Shown here piece by piece: positions 1-10,838 of a stretch of 33,590 nt of DNA. Numbering within the stretch: the first letter of the stretch is position 1; every line of letters begins with the position of its first letter. The notes under the pieces were generated by a model. The model made no database searches. It saw only the letters and a program-made list of their open reading frames with translations, and was not told the origin of the DNA. Position numbers and translations under genes: made by a program. The DNA comes from Cytophagales bacterium (GTDB lineage: Bacteria; Bacteroidota; Bacteroidia; Cytophagales; Cyclobacteriaceae): contig WGNT01000063.1 in assembly GCA_016124425.1 (NCBI GenBank), positions 1 to 33,590 on the forward strand, read 5' to 3'.

Positions 1-596
1 CATTGAAGGAAGAATACCTTTTAACGTCTCCGTTAGAAGAAACGAACGAATGGTATGCACTGGCGAAAATATCTGGTGTAAAGGCATGCGAAGCGATCAG
101 GAAGCAATATGGCAAAGATTTTATTAGCTTGATGCCGACCAATCTTTACGGTTCCCATGATAATTTTGATCTTGAGACGAGCCACGTACTTCCAGCGATG
201 ATCCGCAAATTTCATGAAGCCAAGCAGCGGAACCATGAGTCTGTAACACTTTGGGGATCAGGTAATCCGATGCGTGAGTTTCTTCATGTTGATGATATGG
301 CGGACGCGGTTATTTTTGCGCTGGAGCATGAATTTGCTGATAACCTTTACAATGTAGGTACGGGAGTAGATCTGACAATCAAGGAATTGGCCCAATTAAT
401 TCAGCAGATTGTAGGACATGAGGGAGAGATCATGTGGGATAGCAGCAAGCCGGATGGAACTCCCCGGAAATTGATGGACGTGTCAAAAATGGCTGATGCA
501 GGTTGGAAAGCTTCTATTCAGCTGGAGGAAGGTATCCGTAGCACTTATGAATGGTTTTTAGGGAATATTCATCAGTTTAAGCAGGTGAAATTGTAG
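1..596 (+). CDS. fcl: GDP-L-fucose synthase, C-terminal part (cut by window edge)
   Basis: This enzyme converts GDP-4-keto-6-deoxy-mannose to GDP-L-fucose by epimerisation and NADPH-dependent reduction in the cytoplasm. The open frame runs in from the left edge, so only about the last 197 residues of a protein usually near 310-320 residues are present and the N-terminal Rossmann motif lies outside. The short-chain dehydrogenase Tyr-x-x-x-Lys pair is visible in WYALAK close to the edge. The conserved ETSHVLPA stretch, with the family's catalytic His, follows about 40 residues later, and REFLHVDDMADA is typical of Fcl/WcaG. It lies 43 bases upstream of gmd, which makes its substrate, so the two form a GDP-fucose pair. 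The TTG at position 3 is an internal leucine codon, not a start. Family assignment is confident. Confidence 0.93.
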   Translation, partial: LKEEYLLTSPLEETNEWYALAKISGVKACEAIRKQYGKDFISLMPTNLYGSHDNFDLETSHVLPAMIRKFHEAKQRNHESVTLWGSGNPMREFLHVDDMADAVIFALEHEFADNLYNVGTGVDLTIKELAQLIQQIVGHEGEIMWDSSKPDGTPRKLMDVSKMADAGWKASIQLEEGIRSTYEWFLGNIHQFKQVKL

Positions 597-639
597 ACAT
601 ATATTTTAATAAATTGACCGCTATTAGTAGATTTAAATT

Positions 640-1779
640 ATGAAAACAGCACTTATTACAGGAATTACGGGGCAGGATGGTGCCTATTTGGCTGAATTAC
701 TTTTAGAAAAAGGCTACATTGTTCATGGTATCAAACGGAGGGCTTCGCTTTTTAACACGGATAGGATCGATCATTTGTATCAAGATCCTCATGATGAAAA
801 TCAGCGGTTGTTTTTGCATTATGGTGATTTGACGGATTCAATGAACCTTACGCGGATTATACAGGAAACCAAACCTGATGAGATTTATAATCTTGCCGCA
901 ATGAGTCACGTGAAAGTCAGTTTTGATACGCCGGAATATACGGCCAACGCAGATGGCATAGGAACATTACGGATTTTGGAAGCAGTGCGGCTTCTGGGTA
1001 TGGAGAAGACCTGCAAGGTCTATCAAGCTTCTACATCCGAACTTTATGGACTGGTACAGCAGGTGCCGCAATCAGAAACCACTCCTTTTTACCCCCGTTC
1101 TCCCTATGCCGTTGCCAAACTTTATGGATACTGGATCACTGTTAATTACAGGGAGGCGTACAATATGTTTGCCTGCAACGGGATTTTGTTTAACCACGAG
1201 TCGCCACTTCGGGGCGAGACGTTTGTGACCCGAAAGATTACACGAGCGGTAGCCAAAATTGGACTTGGGCTTCAAAAAAACCTCTTTATGGGAAACTTGG
1301 ATGCAAAAAGAGACTGGGGACATGCTAAGGATTATGTCGAAGCCATGTGGCGGATTCTTCAGCAGGACGTGGCGGAAGACTTTGTCATCGCTACGGGTGT
1401 AACGACAAAAGTACGGGACTTTATCAAAATGGCCTTTGAGGAAATAGGATTTTACCTAACCTTTGAAGGAGAAGGTATCGATGAAAAGGGTATTCTTGAA
1501 CGGATAGATGCTGAAAAGGCAAAGCGTATTTTGGGTACTGACACATTTAAAGTAAAGTCCGGGGATGTTTTGGTGGAAATCGATCCTGCGTATTTCCGAC
1601 CTACTGAGGTGGAATTGCTGATTGGCGACCCAACGAAAGCCATGACTAAACTCGGATGGAAGCCTAAGTATGACCTGGCGGCATTGGTAGAGGATATGGT
1701 GAAGTCAGACGTTGAACTATTCCTGAAAGATATTCATCTCATGAAAGGCGGACACCGCATATTAAATCAGGCAGAGTAG
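640..1779 (+). CDS. gmd: GDP-mannose 4,6-dehydratase
   Basis: This enzyme catalyses the first committed step to GDP-L-fucose (and GDP-rhamnose): GDP-D-mannose to GDP-4-keto-6-deoxy-D-mannose, with bound NADP. The 379-residue protein has the full family length. The N-terminal GITGQDG nucleotide-binding motif is at residues 8-14. The catalytic residues fall at Thr132, Glu134 (in STSELYG), Tyr156 and Lys160 (in YAVAK), matching the usual numbering of this family. The ATG start directly precedes the dinucleotide fold, leaving no room for a longer N-terminus. It follows fcl on the same strand and is closed by a strong hairpin, so fcl-gmd appears to be a transcription unit separated from the downstream export genes. 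Confidence 0.97.
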   Translation: MKTALITGITGQDGAYLAELLLEKGYIVHGIKRRASLFNTDRIDHLYQDPHDENQRLFLHYGDLTDSMNLTRIIQETKPDEIYNLAAMSHVKVSFDTPEYTANADGIGTLRILEAVRLLGMEKTCKVYQASTSELYGLVQQVPQSETTPFYPRSPYAVAKLYGYWITVNYREAYNMFACNGILFNHESPLRGETFVTRKITRAVAKIGLGLQKNLFMGNLDAKRDWGHAKDYVEAMWRILQQDVAEDFVIATGVTTKVRDFIKMAFEEIGFYLTFEGEGIDEKGILERIDAEKAKRILGTDTFKVKSGDVLVEIDPAYFRPTEVELLIGDPTKAMTKLGWKPKYDLAALVEDMVKSDVELFLKDIHLMKGGHRILNQAE

Positions 1780-1787
1780 TATCAAAT

Positions 1788-1855
1788 AAAACCACCGTGA
1801 ACCGAACTCGCTCAGTTGTTCTCAACTACTAGTCGGTGCTCGGTGGTTTTTTATT
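1788..1855 (+). terminator. Composite hairpin terminator after gmd
   Basis: The outer stem pairs AAACCACCG (1788-1796) with CGGTGGTTT (1841-1849) and is followed by a T-rich run. Within it lie a second pairing (ACCG..ACT with AGT..CGGT) and an inner AGTTG/CAACT hairpin, giving a long three-tier structure. It starts 9 bases after the gmd stop, as expected for intrinsic termination of the fcl-gmd unit. Confidence 0.8.
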
Positions 1856-1927
1856 TTGTTTTTTAGATTTTTACCAGATTTATTTTTGATTTGCAGTGGT
1901 TTAATTTCTTTAATTGATTAAAACATC

Positions 1928-1960
1928 TTTGCGAAATTACGATTGGAATGTGTAATTTTG
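1928..1960 (+). promoter_or_regulatory. Bacteroidota-type promoter for the export/polysaccharide genes
   Basis: A -33-like TTTG (1928-1931) and an exact TAnnTTTG -7 element (TAATTTTG, 1953-1960) are separated by 21 bases, within the spacing known for Bacteroidota primary-sigma promoters. It lies between the gmd terminator and the SLBB export gene, giving a predicted leader of about 175 bases. The rest of the 1780-2141 gap shows only AT-rich sequence and a weak CCCTAC/GTGGGA inverted repeat near 2020; no known leader RNA was recognised. Confidence 0.55.
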
Positions 1961-2141
1961 GCTCATCATTTGAAATAAGCCTCCGTTTGTTTCCGTTTCT
2001 GAGTTAATCCATCGTAAGCACCCTACCAAAAAGTGGGAGTGAGGAAGCGAAGCTTTAGCCAAACGTTAATTTTTTCCTTAGATTAGTTTGTTTTTGGTTT
2101 TTATGCCAATAATGCTTTATTTAAAACTCATACTTAATTCG

Positions 2142-4751
2142 ATGATCTTTCGCAAGACACTTCTATTCTCGCTATTTGTTACGCTTGTGTCAATCTGTTT
2201 TGTTTCAAATGGACAGACGCTTCAGGATTTTCAAAACATAAAGGTTGATAATCTTTCTGATGCGCAGGTTGAGCAACTGATTAAACGTATGGAGGCCGCA
2301 GGGATGGATGAGCAACAAATGTTCAATTTAGCGGCGGAACGCGGGATGCCAGCAAGTGAACTATTGAAATTGAGACAGCGGATTGGCAGGCTTAGAAGCG
2401 GCGGTATAACGACACAATACCCCAAGTCAGAAAGGGGAAGGCTACGACAAGTACAGGGAATGGAGGGCCCCGCGTATCTGTTCGATTCCCTACGAAAGGC
2501 GGATCCGTATTACGACCTTAGTCCTAAGGAAAAGATGATTTTTGGCTACAAGCTATTTCACAACCGCAACCTGGATTTTAGTCCCAGTCTAAATGTTCCC
2601 ACTCCACAGAATTATACTGTAGGCGCCGGGGATCAGTTGCTGATAGACATCTATGGGGCATCGCAACAATCGTACGACGTTACAGTAAATCCAGATGGCA
2701 AAATTTTCATACCCAATGTCGGCCCCATTCAAGTGGGAGGCGCCACAATCGGCGCGGTTATAAGCCGTATCAAATCGGCGTTGACACGGATTTATGCGGG
2801 ACTATCAGGAAGTAATCCGAATACATTTATAGAGCTACGGCTAGGTAATATCCGGACTGTGACGATCTCTCTGGTAGGCGAACTCGTAAGCCCTGGCACC
2901 TACACACTACCTTCTTTTGCCTCCCCCTTCAACGCGTTATTCGCGGCTGGAGGGCCGAATGAAAATGGTTCTTTTCGGCATATTCAAATTTACCGTGATA
3001 GCAGATTACTTCAGGAAGTTGATGTTTATGAGTTTTTGATGAAAGGTGAATTTACTTCACCAATAACGTTAAAGGATAATGATGTGATTATTGTCCCGCC
3101 AGTTAGAAACCGCGTGGAAATCCAGGGTCCGGTGAGACGTGAAGGCTTGTACGAAATGAAACCGGGAGAGAACATTGACGATTTAATTTCATTTACAGGA
3201 GGATTTTCCAGTAAGGCATATAGCGAGCGAGTCACCTTGACACGTAAGACGGGTACGGAAATGCGTATTGAAGATGTCGATGCAGCGGATTTTGATACTT
3301 TTTCTCCCCAAGATGGTGATTTAATCCGGGTAGGAGAAATACTTGATAGGTTTGCTAACCGGGTGCAGATCTCCGGTGCAGTATTGCGTCCTGGAACATT
3401 TGCGCTGAGCGACGGAATGGGAATAAGGGAGTTGGTAGAAAAGGCACAGGGCATTAGGGAGGACGCCTTCTCCAATCGCGCTACAATCTATCGTACCCAA
3501 GCGGATTTTTCTCTTGATTTTTTGCCTGTGGATATCAAGAAAATTCTTAGTGGAGAAGTAGATGATGTACCTCTAGAACGGGAAGATGTGCTGTATATCC
3601 CCAGTATTTATGATCTTAGAGAAGAGTATTACGTAAAGATCTCTGGCGAAGTAAACAGGCCGGGTGCTTTTCCATTTGGAGATAATATGACGGTTGCGGA
3701 TTTGGTAGTAAAAGCCGGAGGTTTTAAAGAGTCCGCTACATCGTCCAGGGTTGAAATCGCCCGACGGGTTAAGGATGATATATCGGGAAAATTGGCGGAA
3801 ATCATTCTTTTGGATGTTGACAGGGATCTACGTATACTTGGCACCCGGGCCCAAGAGCCTTTAATGCCTTTTGATCATGTGATCATACGTAGAAGTCCCG
3901 GATTTCAGCGGGAGCAGTTAGTGAAAGTGGAAGGAGAGACCTATTACCCAGGTGAATTTGCCATAGCTCATGCCGATGAACGAATCTCTAATCTGGTAAA
4001 GCGATCTGGGGGGTTAACGCCATATGCCTATAGTAAAGGAGCCACCTTGATCAGAAGAAATGAATATTTTGACGAGTTAACAGAGGATCAAATAACGGAG
4101 AAAAACCTTGTTCATGTCAAAAATGAAATCAGTCGGGACAGTCTCAAAATGACTGAGTCGGGAAGGAATTTGAGCTCACGAATTACCAGAAAAATCGAAG
4201 ATAGAGACACAGTTTTAGCAGAGGAAGAATTTTCAATTGATGCGAATGAGCTAAGGCAGCAAGCGATTATTGAACTTGGGAAGTCACGCGATGACATTGG
4301 CAAAATACAGGTTAAAGATACCGAACTTATTGGAATCAACTTGGAGGCTATCTTAAGTAATCCCAATGGGCCTGAGGATTTGATTTTAAAGGAAGGGGAC
4401 ATCTTAAGTATACCTCGGGAATTGCAGACCGTTCGGATGCGTGGAGAGGTATTGTACCCTACCTCTGCCAGATACAGAAGCACTTCGGGTTTTAGGGATT
4501 ACATTTCCAGGGCAGGAGGCTTTACTGAAAAATCAAGAAGGGGAAGGTCCTATGTAGTATATGCCAACGGCGATGTGCAGCGGACGAAGAAATTTTTGTT
4601 TATCAACGATTACCCTTCCATTGAACCTGGTGCTGAGATTATTGTCCCTGCCAAACCTGATAGAGAGGGAATTTCGCCACAAGCATGGATTGGAATTGCT
4701 ACCTCTTTGGCGACTTTGGCATTGCTCATTAATAATTTGACCCGTCAATAA
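2142..4751 (+). CDS. Polysaccharide export outer-membrane protein with multiple SLBB repeats (Wza-like)
   Basis: This is a predicted outer-membrane/periplasmic exporter for capsule or exopolysaccharide. I place the start at the ATG at 2142 because MIFRK followed by a hydrophobic run and SNGQ makes a clean signal peptide (residues 1-24). The open frame extends upstream to a TTG at 2088, but that would add 18 residues that spoil the signal. The 869-residue protein has a Poly_export domain at about residues 157-250, then roughly six SLBB-like units, each recognisable by a 'hydrophobic-x-G-x-V-x-x-P-G' strand and a later AGGF/TGGF/SGG turn. A hydrophobic segment near the C-terminus (WIGIATSLATLALLI) could be the outer-membrane-spanning helix. 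It is far longer than E. coli Wza (about 380 residues), which is typical of Cytophagales homologues. It heads the main polysaccharide run, 54 bases before the Wzz-like gene. Confidence 0.9.
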   Translation: MIFRKTLLFSLFVTLVSICFVSNGQTLQDFQNIKVDNLSDAQVEQLIKRMEAAGMDEQQMFNLAAERGMPASELLKLRQRIGRLRSGGITTQYPKSERGRLRQVQGMEGPAYLFDSLRKADPYYDLSPKEKMIFGYKLFHNRNLDFSPSLNVPTPQNYTVGAGDQLLIDIYGASQQSYDVTVNPDGKIFIPNVGPIQVGGATIGAVISRIKSALTRIYAGLSGSNPNTFIELRLGNIRTVTISLVGELVSPGTYTLPSFASPFNALFAAGGPNENGSFRHIQIYRDSRLLQEVDVYEFLMKGEFTSPITLKDNDVIIVPPVRNRVEIQGPVRREGLYEMKPGENIDDLISFTGGFSSKAYSERVTLTRKTGTEMRIEDVDAADFDTFSPQDGDLIRVGEILDRFANRVQISGAVLRPGTFALSDGMGIRELVEKAQGIREDAFSNRATIYRTQADFSLDFLPVDIKKILSGEVDDVPLEREDVLYIPSIYDLREEYYVKISGEVNRPGAFPFGDNMTVADLVVKAGGFKESATSSRVEIARRVKDDISGKLAEIILLDVDRDLRILGTRAQEPLMPFDHVIIRRSPGFQREQLVKVEGETYYPGEFAIAHADERISNLVKRSGGLTPYAYSKGATLIRRNEYFDELTEDQITEKNLVHVKNEISRDSLKMTESGRNLSSRITRKIEDRDTVLAEEEFSIDANELRQQAIIELGKSRDDIGKIQVKDTELIGINLEAILSNPNGPEDLILKEGDILSIPRELQTVRMRGEVLYPTSARYRSTSGFRDYISRAGGFTEKSRRGRSYVVYANGDVQRTKKFLFINDYPSIEPGAEIIVPAKPDREGISPQAWIGIATSLATLALLINNLTRQ

Positions 4752-4805
4752 CATTGCATAGAGATTATATGATGGTTAAAGTTTGTGGTATAAAATCAAT
4801 GTACG

Positions 4806-5939
4806 ATGGCAATAGGGCAATCCGATAATTCTTTGTCAAAAGAGGAGGTAGATCTTTTGGCGCTTGTGAAATCAGTATGGAATCATAGGAAAACAATTTT
4901 TATTATTATCTCCATTTTTGTTTGTTTTGGTGTTTTTATTGCCTTGATGACTCCTAACGAATTTTCCGCCTCTTCAATTTTTGTTCCACAGACCGCCGAG
5001 TCCAACAAATCTGTAGGTTCTTTAGGAGGATTAGCTTCCATAGCTGGGATTAATCTTAGCGGAACGGGAGCTGGTACTGAGATCCCACTTTCTTTGTACC
5101 CAAAAATCGTTTCTTCGGTTACGTTCAAAAAGGCTTTGCTGGATGTTCAATTGCATGTTGAGGGTGTTGAAACCCCAGTGACCTACAGCAATTACTTCGA
5201 TAAGATTTATACACCGGGAGTTTTGGGGCTTATCACAAAGTACACCTTGGGCCTACCAGGACTCGCACTTCAGGCGTTAAAAGGTGAGGCGGAGGCTTCT
5301 GTAGTTCAAACACCACAAGGATTGATTAGAATTTCGGAAAAGGACTCACAGCATTTCAAAAGGCTGGAAAAACAGCTGTCTATTACTCCAAACGAAAAGG
5401 AGGGTTTTGTCACCTTATCCTTTACACTTCCTGAGCCAATGATGGCTGCTCAGATGGCTCAATTTAGTCAGGAACTACTTCAGAATGAAGTGATTGCCTT
5501 TAAAATTTCAAATGCTCGTGAACAACTTAAATTCACCGAGGCACGGTTTGTGGAAAAGAAAGATGAATTCGAACAAATACAAGCCAGACTTTCTAATTTC
5601 CGAGAGCGGAACCAGAACATTGCTTCCGCTGCTATGCAGAATCAGCTACAGCGATTGGAAGCGGAATATAATTTTGCATTTGGGATTTATACCGAGCTAG
5701 CAAAGCAGCTTGAGCAGGCTAAATTACAGGTAGCCAAAGACACACCCATATTTTCCGTTATTCAACCAGCAACTATTCCTTCGGAGAAATCGGCTCCTAA
5801 CCGCTCCATCATATTAATTGTATTTGTTGTTCTGGGTGTGATTGTTGGTGTGGGATTTGTAGTGGGTGTGGAGCTTTTGCATGTTGTGAAGGACAAATGG
5901 CATACCAAAGAGAAAGATTTAAATAAAGACCTCATATAG
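4806..5939 (+). CDS. Wzz-like chain-length determinant / polysaccharide co-polymerase
   Basis: This inner-membrane protein is predicted to control polysaccharide chain length and to couple the polymerase to export. The 377-residue product has an N-terminal Wzz domain with transmembrane segment 1 at about residues 31-48. A long periplasmic part follows, with a glutamine- and charge-rich coiled-coil at about 220-300 (EARFVEKKDEFEQIQARL). A proline-containing IPSEKSAPNRS stretch leads into transmembrane segment 2 at about 335-358. It ends shortly after in a charged cytoplasmic tail, so there is no fused BY-type tyrosine kinase and no Walker motif. The ATG start is 8 residues before the first conserved hydrophilic segment. 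The next gene starts 8 bases downstream, so they are almost certainly cotranscribed. Confidence 0.9.
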   Translation: MAIGQSDNSLSKEEVDLLALVKSVWNHRKTIFIIISIFVCFGVFIALMTPNEFSASSIFVPQTAESNKSVGSLGGLASIAGINLSGTGAGTEIPLSLYPKIVSSVTFKKALLDVQLHVEGVETPVTYSNYFDKIYTPGVLGLITKYTLGLPGLALQALKGEAEASVVQTPQGLIRISEKDSQHFKRLEKQLSITPNEKEGFVTLSFTLPEPMMAAQMAQFSQELLQNEVIAFKISNAREQLKFTEARFVEKKDEFEQIQARLSNFRERNQNIASAAMQNQLQRLEAEYNFAFGIYTELAKQLEQAKLQVAKDTPIFSVIQPATIPSEKSAPNRSIILIVFVVLGVIVGVGFVVGVELLHVVKDKWHTKEKDLNKDLI

Positions 5940-5947
5940 AACCCGAT

Positions 5948-7074
5948 ATGAACAACATTCAAATGGTCGATTTGAAGACGCAATATGAACACATTAAACA
6001 AGAGATTAATCAGGCCATTCAGGATGTACTCGATCAAGCGGCCTTTATCAATGGTCCCCAGGTAAAAAAATTCGCTTCCGAATTGGGAGCGTATACAGGT
6101 GCGTCATTTGTCACGACCTGCGGCAATGGAACCGATGCACTTCAAATTGCGATGATGGCGTTAGGTTTTAAGCCGGGAGATGAAGTCATTGTTCCAGCCT
6201 TCACCTATGTGGCGACAGTAGAAGTCATTGCGCTCCTAGGACTAATCCCGGTATTTGTCGATGTGACTGAAGATACATTCGAACTTGACATCGATCAGTT
6301 AGCATACAGGATTACAGAAAGGACGGTCGGAATCGTAACCGTCCATTTATATGGACAATGCTCCAACATGGAGAAAATTCTAGATTTTGCTGGCTTACAT
6401 GGGTTGAAGGTAATCGAAGATACCGCCCAAGCCCTTGGAGCTGTCTATACATTTTCAGATGGTAAAACAATGAAAGCCGGCACAATGGGACACATTGGAA
6501 CGACGTCTTTTTTTCCATCTAAAAATCTCGGATGCTATGGAGACGGTGGAGCGATTTTTACTAACGATCCGGATTTAGGAGAAAAGATTCAAATGATTGC
6601 CAATCACGGGCAAAAACAAAAGTATTATCATGATTCTGTTGGGGTAAATTCTAGATTGGATACATTACAAGCCGCAATTCTCAGTGTAAAACTCAACTAC
6701 TTGGATACTTACGCAGGTGCCCGAAACGAAGTCGCCACGGCATATGATGCGGCATTTGACAGCCATCCTCAGATAAATATTCCCGTTAGGGTAAAGCAAT
6801 CCACACATGTCTTTCACCAATATACAGTCCGCTTACAGGAGTCGGTGGACAGGTACGCGTTTAAATCCTATTTAAACGGAAAAGGGATTCCCTCAATGGT
6901 GTATTATCCATTACCATTGCACCTGCAAAAGGCTTACTTAATGTACGGGGGGAAAGTAGGGCAATTTCCGGTATCGGAGAAATTGTGTGAGAGGGTTATT
7001 TCCTTGCCTATACACACTGAAATGACTTCGAGTCAGCAAGATTATATAATCGAGCAAGTTTATTCTTTTTTTTG

Positions 7075-7075
<1 letters not shown>
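5948..7075 (+). CDS. wbpE: DegT/DnrJ/EryC1/StrS sugar aminotransferase (WbpE/WlbC-like)
   Basis: This PLP-dependent aminotransferase is predicted to transaminate UDP-3-keto-GlcNAcA to UDP-GlcNAc(3NH2)A using glutamate. The 375-residue protein has the family hallmarks: a GTDAL phosphate-binding turn at 61-65, EDTAQA at 157-162 with the Asp that contacts the pyridine nitrogen, and the Schiff-base Lys192 in FFPSKNLG. The specific WbpE assignment relies on context, because the next two genes are WbpD- and WbpB-like and the genes are translationally coupled (stop TGA and next ATG overlap by one base). A T8 run just before the stop codon (7066-7073) is a possible slippage site. Family is certain; exact substrate is inferred. 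Confidence 0.88.
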
Positions 7076-8948
<1,873 letters not shown>

Positions 8949-8949
8949 T

Positions 8950-10146
8950 ATGAATATGAGATCGGCTAGAAGAAAAACAATCCACCTGATTATCTTTTCC
9001 AGACTTCAGTCGTATGATGGTGGGAGGGAAACTTGGTTAAAAAACTTTATGAATGAGGCCAAAAGGGTCGACTCCCGATTTGACATATTGGTTTATTACT
9101 TTTCCGATATGTCTACTCAGTCAGATAAGTTAATAGATACAGTCTATTCCTGTCCAGAGCTATTTATTAACGTTAAAATTCCTAGACCTGGAAATATTTT
9201 TCAAAGTATCCTAAGGGTATATACCTTTCAAAGGTGTGTTTTTAAAAAAATTAGGCGGTCAATAGAGTCCGAGGATATTGTCTTAGGTATTGGAAATCTT
9301 AATGAGGGATTGATTCCATTTGTTTTTTCTTTTTTCCCTCCAAATCGTAGGAAAATCTTTACCGGTCTTTGGTTACGATCTATCTATGTCAAACAGCAGG
9401 CAGCTTTGGCGGATCCGGTTAGGTTGAAGTTGATGGAGCACGTTGAGGTACGAATTTTGAGGTCGCTATCCTTTGTTATAGCAAATGGATGGGACACATC
9501 GAGTTTTTATAAAGAGCATTATGGAATTGAGAGCTTCGTTATTCCAAATGCATTAGTATTATCAAAATACGGAAATATCTCTAAATTTAATCCTAATAAG
9601 ACAAATCTTGTAGTAGCATATATTGGAAGGCTTAGTAAAGAAAAAGGATTTACGGAATTTATTGATTCAATAAAGGTATTTAACGGCCTATATCCTCAAC
9701 AGAGCTCCTTTGTTGAATTCCAGGTGGTAGGTGATGGCCCTCTGCGCGATTTGCTCAAAAGGGAAAAAATGGATAATGTAAGGTATATGGGGGTTTTGGC
9801 CAATAGTGAAATACCGAATTACATGGGAAGTATCGATTGTGGTGTAGCGTTAACATCTGCCAAAACCATTGGTGGCGGAGGGCTTTCACATGGATACCTA
9901 GAATTACTTGCCGCAGGGCGAATCGTACTGGTATGGGATAATCCGATCTATAGGCAAATTGATTGTCAGGATGCTGTTATTCTTATTGAGGAAGGCGATA
10001 TTCGCGCTATGGCTGCATCCTATCTTGATATTTTGACGAATAGGAAGTTGTACGAGGTAAAAGCTGAGAATGCGATAAGACTAGCTGATTCATTCTCTAT
10101 TCAAAACCATTTTTGTTCTTTTGCCAAAATTGTTGATAATCTATGA
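8950..10146 (+). CDS. Glycosyltransferase, GT4-like (GT-B fold)
   Basis: This enzyme is predicted to add a sugar to the lipid-linked repeat unit at the cytoplasmic face. The 398-residue protein has an N-terminal acceptor domain with a glycine loop (YDGGRETW, about 22-29). Its C-terminal Glycos_transf_1 domain opens with VAYIGRLSKEKG at 222-233 and continues with VVGDGPLRDLL and GGGGLSHGYLELLAAG. The glutamate in YLELLAAG (about 318) sits where GT4 enzymes bind the donor nucleotide-sugar. An alternative ATG exists two codons in. The next gene overlaps the stop by four bases (ATGA), so they are translationally coupled. From here the sequence is clearly more AT-rich than the sugar-nucleotide genes upstream. 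Donor and linkage cannot be read from sequence. Confidence 0.85.
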   Translation: MNMRSARRKTIHLIIFSRLQSYDGGRETWLKNFMNEAKRVDSRFDILVYYFSDMSTQSDKLIDTVYSCPELFINVKIPRPGNIFQSILRVYTFQRCVFKKIRRSIESEDIVLGIGNLNEGLIPFVFSFFPPNRRKIFTGLWLRSIYVKQQAALADPVRLKLMEHVEVRILRSLSFVIANGWDTSSFYKEHYGIESFVIPNALVLSKYGNISKFNPNKTNLVVAYIGRLSKEKGFTEFIDSIKVFNGLYPQQSSFVEFQVVGDGPLRDLLKREKMDNVRYMGVLANSEIPNYMGSIDCGVALTSAKTIGGGGLSHGYLELLAAGRIVLVWDNPIYRQIDCQDAVILIEEGDIRAMAASYLDILTNRKLYEVKAENAIRLADSFSIQNHFCSFAKIVDNL

Positions 10147-10838
10147 TTTATAGTGTTTTCCAGTTTCTTGCAAAGAAGTTTAAAGGAAAAAGTTTGGTTA
10201 TAGATTCTAGGTTTTCTTCTTCCTATTTAGTTTATAAATTGTTTCAATTTATTCTAAAGCGTATTAGGGGCTGGATTTTTTTCCCTACGAAATACGATAA
10301 GGGGCTGCTTTTAGGTAAACGAGTTTCGCTTATATCTAAAAGCATGTTTGTCCTAAACGGAACAGGTTACCATATCGACGATGATGCCTATATTGATGCA
10401 ACATCAAAAGAAGGGATTCAGATGGGCAATAACATATCAATACAAAAGCGTGTTATAATCGAGTGTACAGGTTCGCTCTCAAAACTTGGTGTTGGTCTTT
10501 GGTTGGGTGATAACGTAGGTATAGGGTCAAATAGTTTTTTAGGTTGCGCCGGGGGTATTTCGATCGGAAATGATACCATTTTGGGCAATTTCGTCTCCAT
10601 GCATAGCGAAAATCACAACTATACTGATAAAACAACGCCAATTCGGCTTCAAGGAGTTCAAAGTAAAGGCATTAAAATTGGATCTAATTGCTGGATCGGT
10701 GCAAAAGCTACTATATTAGATGGGGTCCGACTAGGTGATGGATGTATAGTTGCTGCCGGTGCTGTTGTTATTGAAGGTACTTATCCTGAAAATTCCATTT
10801 TGGGTGGTGTTCCTGCTAAAATTATCAGAAGCAGATGA
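10143..10838 (+). CDS. Hexapeptide-repeat acyltransferase (WbbJ/WcaF-like sugar O-acetyltransferase)
   Basis: This cytoplasmic enzyme is predicted to O-acetylate a sugar of the repeat unit with acetyl-CoA. The 231-residue protein has a basic N-terminal part of about 60 residues and then a left-handed beta-helix of hexapeptide repeats. The VSMHSENHNY segment (about 151-160) provides the His expected at the active site of the maltose/galactoside acetyltransferase class. IKIGSNCWIGAKATILDGV and VAAGAVV are standard for this class. The C-terminus, LGGVPAKIIRSR, is the usual ending. It overlaps both neighbours by four bases (ATGA), so three consecutive genes are translationally coupled. The acceptor sugar is unknown. 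Confidence 0.88.
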   Translation: MIYSVFQFLAKKFKGKSLVIDSRFSSSYLVYKLFQFILKRIRGWIFFPTKYDKGLLLGKRVSLISKSMFVLNGTGYHIDDDAYIDATSKEGIQMGNNISIQKRVIIECTGSLSKLGVGLWLGDNVGIGSNSFLGCAGGISIGNDTILGNFVSMHSENHNYTDKTTPIRLQGVQSKGIKIGSNCWIGAKATILDGVRLGDGCIVAAGAVVIEGTYPENSILGGVPAKIIRSR